Program-made: the position numbers and the translations under genes
Assembly: GCA_016432725.1 (NCBI GenBank)
Contig: JACJDG010000002.1
Coordinates: forward strand, 1 to 64,000
DNA from: Streptomyces sp. DHE7-1
GTDB lineage: Bacteria > Actinomycetota > Actinomycetes > Streptomycetales > Streptomycetaceae
DNA: 64,000 nt
Direction: 5' to 3'
The notes under the pieces: generated by a model
The model's database searches: none
What the model was told of the DNA's origin: nothing
Seen by the model: only the letters and a program-made list of their open reading frames with translations
Part shown: piece after piece, positions 9,566-20,188 of the stretch
How positions within the stretch are numbered: the stretch's first letter is position 1
How the letters are laid out: every line of letters begins with the position of its first letter

Positions 9566-10660
9566 TCAGTCTTCGGGCACACCAGGCGGAGGCCGTCTCG
9601 CAGATCCGCGCGTGGGCGGGCTTCCCCGTACGCGCGTCTGCGCCCGCCCAAGGGCTGCGTGGCACGGTGATCTCCGCGACCGGCTCCGGAAAGACGATCA
9701 CGGCCGCGTGGGCTGCGCTGGAGTGCTTCCGTGGCGGGCGGATCCTCGTCATGGTCCCCACCCTCGATCTGCTCGTGCACACCGCCCAGGCGTGGCGGAG
9801 GGTCGGTCACACGGGGCCGATGGTCGCGGTGTGCTCACTGGAGAAGTACGAGGTCCTGGAGCGGCTGGGCGTGCGGACCACCACGAACGCGATCCAGTTG
9901 GCGCTGTGGGCGGGGTACGGGCCGGCGGTGGTGTTCGCGACGTACGCCTCGCTCGTGGACCGCGAGGATCCCGAGGACGTCACGGGCCGGGCGAAGGTAC
10001 GCGGGCCGCTGGAGGCTGCTCTGGCGGGCGGGGAGCGGCTGTACGGACAGACAATGGCCCCGTTCGACCTCGCTGTCGTCGACGAAGCCCACTCAACCGC
10101 CGGTGATCTTGGTCGGCCGTGGGCGGCGATCCACGACAACACCCGCGTCCCGGCGGACTTCCGGCTATACCTGACCGCCACCCCCCGCATCCTCGCCTCG
10201 CCCCGGCCGCAGAAGGGCGCTGACGGCCGGGAGCTGGAGATCGCCACCATGGCGTCCGACCCGGAAGGCCTGTATGGCGAGTGGATCTACGAGCTCGAAC
10301 TGTCCGAGGCGATCGAGTGCGGCATCCTCGCCGGGTTCGAGATCGACGTGCTGGAGATCCACGACCCCTCCCCCGTCCAGGAAGTATCAGAGGAGGCGCA
10401 GCGGGGCCGGCGGCTGGCGCTGCTGCAGACTGCGCTCCTGGAGCACGCCGCCGCGCTGAACCTGCGCACGGTCATGACCTTCCACCAGCGGGTGGAGGAG
10501 GCGATGGCGTTCGCGGAGAAGATGCCGCAGACAGCCGCCGAGTTGTACGCGGCCGAGGTCTCCGACGAGGCCCTGGCCGACGCGGACGCCCTGCCGAAGT
10601 CGTCGATCGACGCGGAGTTCTACCGGCTGGAAGCCGGCCGCCACGTACCGCCGAAGCGCG
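9562..10660 (+). pseudogene. DEAD/DEAH-box helicase, N-terminal part
   Basis: The GTG at 9562 starts [20 protein letters not shown]. Motif I (ATGSGKT) lies near residue 40 and motif II (VVDEAHS) near residue 170, then LTATPR (motif III), so the first RecA-like domain is complete. The frame continues to FYRLEAGRHVPP near 10650 and then loses all similarity. At that point a leftward integrase begins, itself cut at its 3' end. A helicase-associated C-terminus resumes at 14742. I infer one helicase gene split by an insertion with loss of the second RecA domain. Helicases of this type occur near telomeres of linear Streptomyces replicons. Confidence 0.65.
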
Positions 10661-11480
10661 GCCCAGTGGCTGGCGGAACAGGTTCACGAACACCATCTCC
10701 GACTCCGCCGCCTCGGCCGCATCGTCGCGTTCGTACTGGTAGTCGGTATACAGCGCGACTAGATCGGCGGTGACCGGCACGAAGCGAAGGTGCCGGGACT
10801 TCGCCAGGGCGCGGTTGGGGTTGTCCATACGGCGGCGGACATGCACGTGCGGACCCTCCACGCCGCAGCCCACCACGCGGGAGGAGGCCAGCAGGTGCAT
10901 GTCGCCGCGGTGCAGGCCTAGCGCCTCACCGATTCGCAGCCCCGTACACGCCAGCAGCGCGACCAGGAAACGGTCCCGGGCACTCGGAGCCGCAGCGATC
11001 ATCCGGCGGATCTGCTCGTCGCTGAGGTCCTCATAGCCCGGCTCGGTGACCTTGAAGCGGAACGCGGCCGCCTCGACCTGGCGCCGCTGGCCCGATTCGC
11101 CGGTATCGAAGCCGGGCGGGGTGAAGCGCAGCAACTTCGGCTGAGACAGCAACGCCGTCGTATCGGCCGACACCCAGCCGTGCACAGCACCGAACCGCAG
11201 GAACTCCCCCACCACCGTCATGACCGCGTTCGCCGTCCCCTGCGAGCGGTAACGAACAGGACCCGGCCGCACCTGGCCAGCATGGAGCGAGACAGGTGTC
11301 TCGACCAGCCACCGCTGCAGGTCGGCCAGATCCAGGAAGCCGGGGGTCCGCCAGTCCAGCCGCCGCATCCGGCAGTAGTTCAGGTACAGAGCGACCCGAC
11401 CGGCATAGGCGCGCTCGGTGTTCGGCGAACATCCCGCGCCCGCAACGACGCCAGGAACGCCACCGCCTAGGTGTGCAGAT
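10660..11480 (-). pseudogene. phage-type tyrosine recombinase/integrase, 3'-truncated and frameshifted
   Basis: A core-binding segment (NTERAYAGRVALYLNYCR near 11420) is followed by SAM-like helices and the catalytic domain start, with the first Arg in CTGLRIGEALGLHRG near 10925. The protein stops at FVNLFRQPLGRA near 10665, before the His-x-x-Arg box and the Tyr nucleophile, so it cannot be active. Near 11440 one missing G breaks FLASLRARGCSPNT, and an in-frame TAG lies near 11468. Confidence 0.7.
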
Positions 11481-11791
11481 CAAACGAACCGGCGTCGACC
11501 ACCACCCACCGCGCCACACCCGTCACCGGAGAAACAGCACGCTCCGCCACAAAATCGGCATCCACGTGACAAACACAACCACCACGGCCAGCGGCGCGTA
11601 CGGCACTCAATCACGGGCCATCCGCGCAGGCGACAACCCAAACAAGCGCACCACGCGCCTGGCTTTCCCCGAGATAATCTCCGTGCCTGAGGCCGAGGGC
11701 GTCCGGGGCCTGCGCTTGCCACTTCACAAGGACGTGCATTGCGACGGGTGTCGCTGCCGATGCGACAGGAATGTGCGAAGGGGGCTGCGGA
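11481..11791. other. intergenic, likely upstream region of the DUF4365 gene
   Basis: No supported gene. The last part lies just before the ribosome binding site GAAGGGGG at 11777-11784, so a promoter for the following gene should be here, but I could not place one with confidence. Confidence 0.35.
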
Positions 11792-14737
11792 ATGGGTATG
11801 CGCGGCAGCGAGCAGGAACAGACCGGCGGAGCGGGGGTATCCCGGGTCATAGCCGACTTCACAGACCTTGGCTGGGGCCCTGTGGAAAACACCCGCCATG
11901 ACCTCGGTATCGATCTTTTCCTTCAGGTGCGCGACGAACGGCGTTTTGACCGGATTATCCTGATGGCGGCTCAAGTCAAGTCAGGACCCTCATATTTCGG
12001 CGCACCGACCAGCGACGATCAAGGCACCTGCACTGGATGGTGGTACGCGGAAAGTGACGCCAGGCATTTCGAGGACTGGGTCCAGCACGCCCTGCCTCAT
12101 CTGCTCGTGATGCACGACGACGCGACTCGTACCTCGTACTGGGCGCATGTGACGAAAGAAGCAGTTCAGAGCACGGGGGACGGTTTCAAGATCCACGTGC
12201 CGATCCACCAGAAGGTAGAGCCAAGTAGTCGGGACACCTTGTTGGAGGTAGCCACCTCAGCAAAGCAGCAGCCCGTACTTCAAGGCACCTCGTTCGCGGC
12301 AGGAGCCAGGGCAGTCGCTCCGGGAAGGGCGCTGCGACACGCCTTGCTGACCCCACGCCTCATCGCTCCCCACCGCAACACCAGCTTCGAACGCACCCTC
12401 GCTCCCGAGGAAGCCATCGCCCTGGTCACCCAGGGGCGTGTCCAGGATCTGGAGTGGTACATCAAGAAGGGCTCCAATCCTCAGCTTGCGGGGGCCGACA
12501 GCCGCTCCCGTCTGTGGGAATGGAGGTTCTTCTCCGCCTACCACGACGCGGTGGTTGATTCGAGCTTCCAACCGCTACTCGACCTCGCAAGAGACGCCTG
12601 CCCCGCGCCGCCGACTCCCGGTGAGCGGAAACGGAAACCAGAACAGGCTCACCGGATCGCGGCCAGCGTCGTGACCGGTGCCGCCTTCCTCACCGCAACC
12701 GAGCGACTGGAGGAGGCAGAAGCACTTCTGGAGGCGGCGGGCGAAGATCTCCTCCCCATCGACCAGGCCTGGGTTCTCATTCACCGAGCCATCGTGATGA
12801 GTGAGCAGGGAGACCTCGACACGTCCCGTCGACTGGCCGCCGAAGCGCAGCGGAGTGTCGCACTCGATCTTGATGATGTCACCGCAGCTGCCATCGGTGC
12901 GTCGGCTGCCGACTTCCTCTTCCGGACCTCGGGGTTGGAGGCAAAGGACCTGGGTGCCACCATGACGGCCGTCGACACCGCCGCCTCCTGGTGGCGCTCT
13001 CAAACCGTTGCCTGGGCTCTGGAAGAGCATGAGGAAAAGGCATTCCGCGCCTGGGGAGAGTGCGAAGATCCAGGCACCTGGCCATCAGAAGAGGCACAGA
13101 ACCGTCTGCTCAGCGCCTGGCTGAGCGCCTCTCTTGCGGGAACGCGGGGCCCCGCGGCAGCCGCCCTAGCCCAACATGCTCGGCATGAAGTCATCCAGCA
13201 CGAAGCGGCATGGCGCAACGATGCGGCAGTAGAACTCAGCGTGCAGCACAGCCAGCCTGGCCAGGTACTAACCGGCCCTCACGCCCGCGGCCTGGAGGAC
13301 ACGCTCGACGAACTAAGACGCTACGGCTGCACCAAGACTCTGCAGATCGCCGTGCAACGTCTGTGGGCGGCGGGGCCCGCCAGCCCGGTACAAGCCGCAG
13401 TACAGCGGTCAGTGACGGCGCCCTGGACCCACACCAACGCGCCCACGAAACTGGCCCTTCTCCGGCACGCTGGAGACCTCCTCCCGCCCGAACTGGCCGA
13501 TCAGGCAGGGCGTCACTGTCTGACCCTGCTTGCAGACCCCGCGCCCTTTGCGCAACGCGTACGGCCAACGTTTTCCATCGATCACTACGCCCACAGGGCT
13601 CTTTGGCGGGTGCTGCCCGCAGCCACCGACGCCATCCACGCGGAAGCAGCAGACATGCTCCTGCGCATCCTGCCGGACCGGCCGGGCGAGTCAGCGGAAA
13701 CCGACCTGATCAACCTCGCTACGCACCTGAGGCCTTCTGCCGTCGCAGCCTTCTCCGACCACCTCCGCGCGGCCGCAACAGGCCATTCCAACCCGAGCAT
13801 GTCCGCCGCGCTCCTGGGCGTGCTGATCGCCAGCGGCGACTCCACGGCCGAAGCCGAACTGCTGCGCCGCACCGAAGCCGGGGACATCGACGCCATCGGC
13901 GAGGTACGTTCACCGGCGGATCTCTCCCCCAGCGCCGGCCAACGGGTGATCGACCTGGCCGAGACTCACTGCCGGCAGCAACTCGACGACGCTCACCAAA
14001 ACAGCTGGGGACTCGGCGGTTGGGACTGGGCGCGCCTCCTGGCACTGTGCAACTTCTTCTTCCCCGAGCACGCCCGCTGGGAGTCCGTTATCGACCTGGT
14101 GCTCGACCCCCAAGTCGCTCAAGAGCACAAAGCAGGAGCCGTCCGCGCCCTCACCACACGCGCAGACCAGCTCCCTGCCCCGGCCGCCACCCGCCTGCGG
14201 GCTGCCTTCGAGACAGGGCTGCCCAGAATCAGGGGTGTAGCAGGCTTGATCGACGAAGCCGGGGACCTCACTGAGGCAGCCTTCGCCCTTGGCCTTGCCC
14301 TCGGCGCAGTCGACAGCACCACGGCGCTCCACCGCATCCTCACCTGGCTGCGCGGCTCCGCATCACAGCGCCGATCCGCCGCCCACCTCGTGACTGCCCT
14401 CAGCCACCACACGAACGACCCGGTCATCCAGGGGACACTGGTCGCTCTCACCGGCGATCCGCAGTACCAAGTCCGCGCCGCAGCGGCCTTCTCCCTCACT
14501 CGCGGCCTCCAGGAAAACTTCACGCCAGCTGTCGAAGCAGCCATCGCCACAGCAGCACACGAACCAGGGTGCCGCGTACCACTGGCCATCGCCCACGCCC
14601 TCGCACCAGCCCCAGAACCCCACGCCCTGCGAAGCGAACTTCGACAACATATGTCTGCTCTCGTGCGCACAGCGGCCACCCCCAAACCCAGCCCGTCCGC
14701 CACAACAAACACACCACACACCGCCACCACCCCTTGA
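11792..14737 (+). CDS. DUF4365-like nuclease domain fused to a long helical repeat region, 981 aa
   Basis: I chose the ATG at 11792 because GAAGGGGG lies about 8 nt upstream; 11771 is an alternative. Residues 15-150 resemble DUF4365, a PD-(D/E)XK-type fold: D41 in LGIDLFLQV, then Q61 and K63 in AAQVKSGPSYF. A linker is followed from about residue 200 to the end by helical TPR/HEAT-like repeats (for example RLEEAEALLEAAGEDLL, then DLDTSRRLAAEAQRS). The frame is intact, unlike both neighbours. Large proteins with a nuclease head and a repeat body are common single-gene anti-phage effectors, and that role is my inference. The integrase upstream and the split helicase suggest it arrived by transfer. 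Confidence 0.65.
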   Translation: MGMRGSEQEQTGGAGVSRVIADFTDLGWGPVENTRHDLGIDLFLQVRDERRFDRIILMAAQVKSGPSYFGAPTSDDQGTCTGWWYAESDARHFEDWVQHALPHLLVMHDDATRTSYWAHVTKEAVQSTGDGFKIHVPIHQKVEPSSRDTLLEVATSAKQQPVLQGTSFAAGARAVAPGRALRHALLTPRLIAPHRNTSFERTLAPEEAIALVTQGRVQDLEWYIKKGSNPQLAGADSRSRLWEWRFFSAYHDAVVDSSFQPLLDLARDACPAPPTPGERKRKPEQAHRIAASVVTGAAFLTATERLEEAEALLEAAGEDLLPIDQAWVLIHRAIVMSEQGDLDTSRRLAAEAQRSVALDLDDVTAAAIGASAADFLFRTSGLEAKDLGATMTAVDTAASWWRSQTVAWALEEHEEKAFRAWGECEDPGTWPSEEAQNRLLSAWLSASLAGTRGPAAAALAQHARHEVIQHEAAWRNDAAVELSVQHSQPGQVLTGPHARGLEDTLDELRRYGCTKTLQIAVQRLWAAGPASPVQAAVQRSVTAPWTHTNAPTKLALLRHAGDLLPPELADQAGRHCLTLLADPAPFAQRVRPTFSIDHYAHRALWRVLPAATDAIHAEAADMLLRILPDRPGESAETDLINLATHLRPSAVAAFSDHLRAAATGHSNPSMSAALLGVLIASGDSTAEAELLRRTEAGDIDAIGEVRSPADLSPSAGQRVIDLAETHCRQQLDDAHQNSWGLGGWDWARLLALCNFFFPEHARWESVIDLVLDPQVAQEHKAGAVRALTTRADQLPAPAATRLRAAFETGLPRIRGVAGLIDEAGDLTEAAFALGLALGAVDSTTALHRILTWLRGSASQRRSAAHLVTALSHHTNDPVIQGTLVALTGDPQYQVRAAAAFSLTRGLQENFTPAVEAAIATAAHEPGCRVPLAIAHALAPAPEPHALRSELRQHMSALVRTAATPKPSPSATTNTPHTATTP

Positions 14738-14741
14738 TAAA

Positions 14742-15863
14742 CGGGCTACGCGCGCATGATGAGCGTGCCGTGGAAATGCTCGCGATTCCGCAGGAGAATT
14801 CTTCGGTGACGGGCACACTGCCGTCGTTTCTCGGTGAAGCGCCGGACGAGGGCGAGGACGAGCGGCGCGTGCTGCTGCGGTTCGGCAGCCACCGCGATCC
14901 CGCGCTGATCGCGCGGATGGTCCGCTACAACCTGATCACCCCGAGCACGCGAACTGGAAGGCCGGCCACCAGGCCGCGGTCGCGTTCAAGGAGCGGACCG
15001 GGCACCTCGCGGTGCCGTACGGGCACCGGGAACTCATGCCGGCCGGACACTCCTTCCCCCTCGGCCGCTGGCTGGCCGACCAGCGCAGGGCCCTGGCCGC
15101 GGGCAGGATGGCCGCCGAGCGCGCAGCGGACCTGGACGAGCTGGGCATGGTCTGGGACCCCACGGACGCGGCCTGGGAGGAAAACCTGTCCGCGGCCCGC
15201 GCCTACTACGCCGAGACCGGCACACTGGCCGCCCCGGTCACCGCCACGGCGCTGGACAAGCCGGTGGGGCAATGGCTGGCCAACTGCCGTAAGAAGGGCG
15301 GACTGGGCAAGGACGCGGATACCGCCGCGCGGCGGGAGCGGCAGCTCGCCGCGATCGACCCGGACTGGCGGCCTGGGTGGCCCGTGGACTGGCAGCGCCA
15401 CTACGCCAGCCTTGCGCAGCTGGTGGAGCTCGGAGCCCGGCTGGAGGAGATCGTGCCCGGCGTGACCGCAGACGGAGTGGATGTGGGGCGATGGCTCGAG
15501 CGGCAACGCCAGCACGTCGTGTGGCGGGGGCTTGCAGCCGGGCAGGGTGAACGGTTGACCGGTCTGGGTGTCGCCCCGCTGCCACCGGAGGAGCGGGAGG
15601 GGCCCGGGAAGGCTCCCAGGGGTGGTTCTGCCGCGTTCGAGCGAGGGTGCGCGGCCCTCGCGCAGTACAAGGCACGCACTGGCGTCACAGGGCCCGTCAG
15701 CCGCACCCACACCGAAGTCCTGCCAGACGGCACCCAGGTGAAACTCGGGGTGTTTATGTCCAGCACCAAGACCAGGCGCGCCAAGCTGGACACCGACCAG
15801 CTCCAGCGACTCGCCGACCTCGGACTCACCTGGGCACAGCACACGCGGCCCCAGCCTCACTGA
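14742..15863 (+). pseudogene. helicase C-terminus with helicase-associated (HA) repeats
   Basis: The segment begins GLRAHDERAVEMLAIPQ and continues to RFGSHRDPALIARMVRYN. After a one-base C loss near 14938 (ATCACCCCGAG) it resumes as EHANWKAGHQAAVAFKERTG. Repeated units of the form LGRWLADQRR..AGRM..ERAADLDELGMVWDP and VGQWLANCRKKGGLG are the helicase-associated domains found behind Streptomyces DEAD/DEAH helicases. It most likely belonged to the helicase starting at 9562. A stand-alone HA protein starting at 15012 is possible but less likely. Confidence 0.6.
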
Positions 15864-15975
15864 CCATTGCCGGGAGATCACAGCTGCCGGGATGGACAGG
15901 GCATCACTAGGATGCACGGGCGGGGTTTTGCCGACCCGCCGTCGGTAGAGCTCCGCATTCTTACCTCGGTGCTCT

Positions 15976-18871
15976 GTACGCCCCGGGGTCGTGTGGGGAG
16001 GACCGCTTCCAGCCGTCGAGCGGGCCGAGAATCTGTGGAACACCCCCGCATAAGCGGGGAAAACCCAGTCGTTCGGCCAGGCCTGTTCCTGGGCGTGGGA
16101 GTACCCCCGCCTCAGCGGGGAGGACGCCCGCCACGGCCCGGATCCGGCCGTGCAGTTGATCCACCACACCGCAATACCCCCCCCCCCGCGTCGGCAGGGA
16201 GGACGATGGACTGGATGACCCGGGTGGTCTCGTACTCGGAACACCCCCGCGTCGGCGAGGAGCACACCGGTGACATGGCCAAGGCCACGCTTAAGGACGG
16301 AACACCCCCGCGTCGGCGGGGAGCACAGCGGAATCTGCTGAGTGGTCAGCGTGCCCGTCGGAACACCCCCGCGTCGGCGGGGAGCACTCGATCGGCACCA
16401 TGCCGTCGTTGGCGAACTCCGGAACACCCCCGCGTCGGCGGGGAGCACTCGATCGGCACCATGCCGTCGTTGGCGAACTCCGGAACACCCCCGCGTCGGC
16501 GGGGAGCACGAGTGGCTGACGGTTCGTGAAGTCGCGGAACACGGAACACCCCCGCGTCGGCGGGGAGCACGGCCCGACGTCCCAGCCGGCACTGAACCCC
16601 TTCGGAACACCCCCGCGTCGGCGGGGACCACGTGGTGCCGTTGATCGTGCCACCGGTGATGGTCGGAACACCCCCGCGTCACGCTGCCGATGATTCAGGA
16701 GAAAGCCCGTCCTGCGGAACACCCCGCGTCGGCGGGGAGCACACACTGCTCAACCTCGTGGCCGGCATCGCAGCCGGAACACCCCCGCGTCGGCGGGGAG
16801 CACTGGTACATGGTCGACCAGTGCGGCCCCCGCCTCGGAACACCCCCGCGTCGGCGGGGAGCACGATTGGTCCTTCGGTGAGACGTGGGAGTGGAACGGA
16901 ACACCCCCGCGTCGGCGGGGAGCACGAGTCGGAACGGAGGGTGACCTGGCCGTACGCCGGAACACCCCCGCGTCGGCGGGGAGCACCGCGCTGTAGCCTG
17001 CCGAAGGCGGAATGTGGTCGGAACACCCCCGCGTCGGCGGGGAGCACCAGGTCGGGCGGCAGGTCGGTCACGGGTTCAGCGGAACACCCCCGCGTCGGCG
17101 GGGAGCACAGGAGCGTGCGGGCGTTGGTGTCGCGGAGCAGCGGAACACCCCCGCGTCGGCGGGGAGTACCTTGACGGTCATTTCGTCTGCCTCCGGTGTG
17201 GGGGAACACCCCCGCGTCGGCGGGGAGCACTCCTTCTTGGCGCGCAGCTCCTGCATGGCGGTCGGAACACCCCGCGTCGGCGGGGAGCACGCCGCCAGGG
17301 CTACGCACATGTCGTACGTGACCGGAACACCCCCGCGTCGGCGGGGAGCACGGCGCGCACACGCTCGCGATCACCAAGAACTACGAAACACCCCCGCGTC
17401 GGCGGGGAGCACTGCCGCTGCCCGGACCAGTACAGGTTCCCGGCCGGAACACCCCCGCGTCGGCGGGGAGCACGTTGATGACGGTCACCTTCCAGGTCCG
17501 GAAGCCGGAACACCCCCGCGTCGGCGGGGAGCACCGCAGTACCCGGACCATCCCGCCGGACTGCGTCGGAACACCCCCGCGTCGGCGGGGAGCACGACGG
17601 CAGGATCATCGCCTCGGCCGCGCGCACCGGAACACCCCCGCGTCAGCGGGGAGCACGCCCTCACCGCCATGCAGCGCGCCGCCGTCCGCGGAACACCCCC
17701 GCGTCGGCGGGGAGCACCTGCCCGACGACGACGACGACCCGATGCGCACCGGAACACCCCCGCGTCGGCGGGGAGCACTGCGGGATAGGTGACCGAGGGC
17801 GGGTCGGTGTCGGAACACCCCCGCGTCGGCGGGGAGCACACGTCGTCGGCGGTGCCGTTGCCGACGGCATCCGGAACACCCCCGCGTCGGCGGGGAGCAC
17901 GGGGAGCGGCCGACAGCCAGCGAGCCCGCGGATGGAACACCCCCGCGTCGGCGGGGAGCACCGCACAGCCGCCTTCACCGCGTCCACACGGGTCGGAACA
18001 CCCCGCGTCGGCGGGGAGCACGGCCTTCGTGGGCTCCACCAGACATGGCCACTCGGAACACCCCCGCGTCGGCGGGGAGCACCACAGCGCGCGGGACTGC
18101 GGGGTGCCGAACGGCGGAACACCCCCGCGTCGGCGGGGAGCACGGGTTCATCCGCACCGAGTCAGGCAAAGGGACCGGAACACCCCCGCGTCGGCGGGGA
18201 GCACTGCTGGAAGGCATGGTGCTCCGTTTCCGTGTGCGGAACACCCCCGCGTCGGCGGGGAGCACGGCGGGGTCGTGTAGTACAGGGCGATTGCGGCCGG
18301 AACACCCCCGCGTCGGCGGGGAGCACTGCTCGCCCGGGTGGGTGAGGTTGCGGACCGGCGGAACACCCCCGCGTCGGCGGGGAGCACCACCGCCCGGGGC
18401 CAGCCACTGCTGCCGGTCGCGGAACACCCCGCGTCGGCGGGGAGCACGCCCCGCCCAGCATCATGACGTTCTTGTTCAGCGGAACACCCCGCGTCGGCGG
18501 GGAGCACTACGAGTCGCATCGCACGCTCGTCATCCCCGACGGAACACCCCCGCGTCGGCGGGGAGCACTGCCGAATCCAGGACGGAATGACGCTCGGCGT
18601 CGGAACACCCCCGCGTCGGCGGGGAGCACGTCCGCCTGATGTTCGATGGCGAGGCGGCATGCGGAACACCCCGCGTCGGCGGGGAGCACTCCTCCCGGGC
18701 CGCGGCCGTCTCGAGGGACTTCGGAACACCCCGCGTCGGCGGGGAGCACGCGTCCATAGAACGATGCTATCCGGTCGTGAACGGAACACCCCCGCGTCGG
18801 CGGGGAGCACGGCGGCCAGGCCGAGGGCATCGCTCAGGACGCCGGAACACCCCCGCGTCGGCGGGGAGCAC
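15976..18871 (-). CRISPR. CRISPR array 1, type I-E, about 48 repeats
   Basis: The 28-nt unit reads GGAACACCCCCGCG...GGGGAGCAC on the plus strand, with a regular 61-nt period (33-nt spacers) from 16238 to 18871. The transcribed strand is minus: the repeat then begins GTGCTCCCC and ends GGTGTTCC, the usual I-E form with a hairpin and a 5' handle. The low-coordinate end is the old end, with degenerate repeats at about 15976, 16037, 16098 and 16175 (the last with an expanded C run). The leader end is at 18871, next to cas2. Seven repeats have C4 instead of C5 (e.g. 16716, 17995, 18421, 18723). The repeat at 16665 is cut to 16 nt. One spacer is duplicated in tandem (16388 and 16449). Confidence 0.97.
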
Positions 18872-18904
18872 ACTTCCTGACCTGTGGCTCAGGGGCCGGT
18901 TTGC
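18872..18904 (-). promoter_or_regulatory. leader end of array 1, overlapping the 3' end of cas2
   Basis: Read on the minus strand, the 33 nt before the first repeat match the 33 nt before array 2 at 26 positions, including GCAAA at the start and CAGGTCAG near the repeat. The cas2 stop codon (18889-18891) lies inside this element. Confidence 0.7.
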
Positions 18905-19206
18905 AATGCCTTTGCCGTCGGTGGTCCTGTCATGCGGATGAGGGTGAGGCCTTCGAAGTCGATGGGGACGCGACGGCGGGTGCTGGCGGTGCGGAGAGCG
19001 TAGCCCTGTTCGGTGGGGGCGGGGTGGATGAGGAGGGCGGCGCCGTCGGTAACGGTTTCGGTGACGGCGTTCCAGAGTTCGTCACGGACTCGAGCGGAGA
19101 CGCTGCCGACGAAAATGCCGGGAACGACTTCGCTGGTCCAGCGGCTGAGGGCGCCGCGCAGGTGGTCAGGAACGGCGGTGGTGGCGATGACGACCATGGA
19201 CGGCAT
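18889..19206 (-). CDS. cas2: CRISPR-associated endonuclease Cas2 (type I-E)
   Basis: The 105-residue protein starts [20 protein letters not shown] and continues with [16 protein letters not shown], the Cas2e pattern in which the ferredoxin-like fold forms a dimer that holds Cas1 together during spacer integration. The frame is intact. The ATG shares one base with the cas1 stop (TAATG), so translation is coupled. The C-terminal tail runs into the array 1 leader, and the stop lies only 18 nt from the first repeat. Confidence 0.93.
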   Translation of the reverse strand: MPSMVVIATTAVPDHLRGALSRWTSEVVPGIFVGSVSARVRDELWNAVTETVTDGAALLIHPAPTEQGYALRTASTRRRVPIDFEGLTLIRMTGPPTAKALQTGP

Positions 19207-20188
19207 TAGTTGTCGCTTTCGGGGGCGTAGTTGACGCCTGCGGGCAAGATGCCGGCTTGGGGGTCCCAGAGGTGGACCATGTCGGTGTCTGGGCGTTCGG
19301 AGCGGTCTTCGGGATCCGCGCCGGGGTGAGCAGTGTCTGGATGTCGTTGACGATGCGGGGCAGGAGGCGCAGGAGGCGGAGTTCTTCTCGGAATCGGCGG
19401 CGTGCTTCTTGTTCGGGGTTGGGGGATTGGTGGAGGGCGAAGGCGACGGGAGGGTGGTGTCGGCTTTGTAGAGGTCGGCGATGTCGTAGACGAAGGCGTG
19501 CTGGGTGCCTGTGTGGACGAAGCCGAGCGCGGGGGAGCATCCCAGGGCGAGTAGGGCGGCGTGGACGATGCCGTAGAGGCAGGTGTTCGCTGCCGATAGG
19601 CGAGGTTGACGGGGTCCTGGGTGTGCCATTGGTCGGGGTGGTAGTTGCGGCGGAATCGGCCGATGCCGTGTTGTTGGGCCAGGAGGCGGTAGAGGGCTTT
19701 CATGCGCTGGCCTTCCATGCCGCGCAGCTGGGCAAGTGTCGTGCCGTGGGGTACTTCGTCGTTGAAGCGCATGGCGTACATGCGGGTGGCGACGTCGAGG
19801 CGGCGCTCGGTGTCGGTCCAGGCGGCGACTTGCTGTTCGAGCCAGTGGGTGGTGAGGGAGTCGGGCAGGATGGCGGCGTAGGTGCGGACGACGCCGGCGC
19901 CGGTGCATACGACGGTGGTGCCGTGGCGGGCGAGGGTTGCCAGGGCTGGGGTGGTGATGGAGACGCCGGGGCCGAGCAGGAGGCAGGTTAGGGCTGCGGT
20001 GGGGATGTATACGGTGTCGGTGCGGCGGTCTTGGGTGGGGATCTGGGCGCATACGCCGGTGTCGTCTTGGACGATGCGGACCATGTCCATGTAGAGGAAG
20101 GACAGGGAGTCCGCGACGCGGGCAGCATGGCCAGGGTGGGAGCGGCGAGGCGTTTACGGGCGTCGCCGCCCCGTCTTGGTGCGCTCAC
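19206..20188 (-). CDS. cas1: CRISPR-associated integrase Cas1 (type I-E), frameshifted in this sequence
   Basis: The GTG at 20188 overlaps the cas6e stop (GTGA). The full span is about 327 codons, normal for Cas1e. Visible family parts are [12 protein letters not shown] near the start, [15 protein letters not shown] with the catalytic Glu, [20 protein letters not shown] with the His, [10 protein letters not shown] with the Asp, and [15 protein letters not shown] at the end. Together with Cas2 it inserts new spacers at the leader end. Frames change near 20130 (one C missing in CTGCCCGCGTC), near 19600 and twice in 19320-19440. Each break is a small indel, so the gene may be intact in the organism. 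Confidence 0.88.

Larger units (their letters stand above)
10660..14742. mobile_element. putative insertion between helicase halves (integrase + DUF4365 gene)
   Basis: The helicase reading stops near 10660 and resumes at about 14742 with GLRAHDERAVEML, a segment expected before the helicase-associated repeats. Roughly 200-250 residues of helicase are missing. The intervening 4.1 kb holds a leftward integrase truncated at the left junction and a rightward 981-residue DUF4365-like gene that ends just before the right junction. No flanking direct repeat was found. This is inference from the two broken reading frames. Confidence 0.45.

Noticed and set aside
13210..14274. A 354-codon frame on the plus strand inside the DUF4365 gene in another frame
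   Set aside because: It is Arg/Pro-rich with no motif and shadows the well-supported 981-residue frame.
10660..14742. A complete prophage or integrative element
   Set aside because: Only a truncated integrase and one cargo gene are present; no structural, excision or transfer genes and no flanking direct repeats.
15012..15863. Separate gene for a stand-alone helicase-associated protein
   Set aside because: The similarity begins well upstream (14742) in another frame, and one added C joins them; it is better read as the helicase end.
16175..16190. C run of about a dozen as a phase-variable tract
   Set aside because: It lies in a decayed CRISPR repeat with no coding frame or promoter to switch.
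16299..18941. Many Pro/Arg-rich open frames of 60-260 codons across array 1 on both strands
   Set aside because: They are translations of the repeats themselves (recurring RVGGEH and PADAGVF units every 61 nt) and follow the array period; no start signals.
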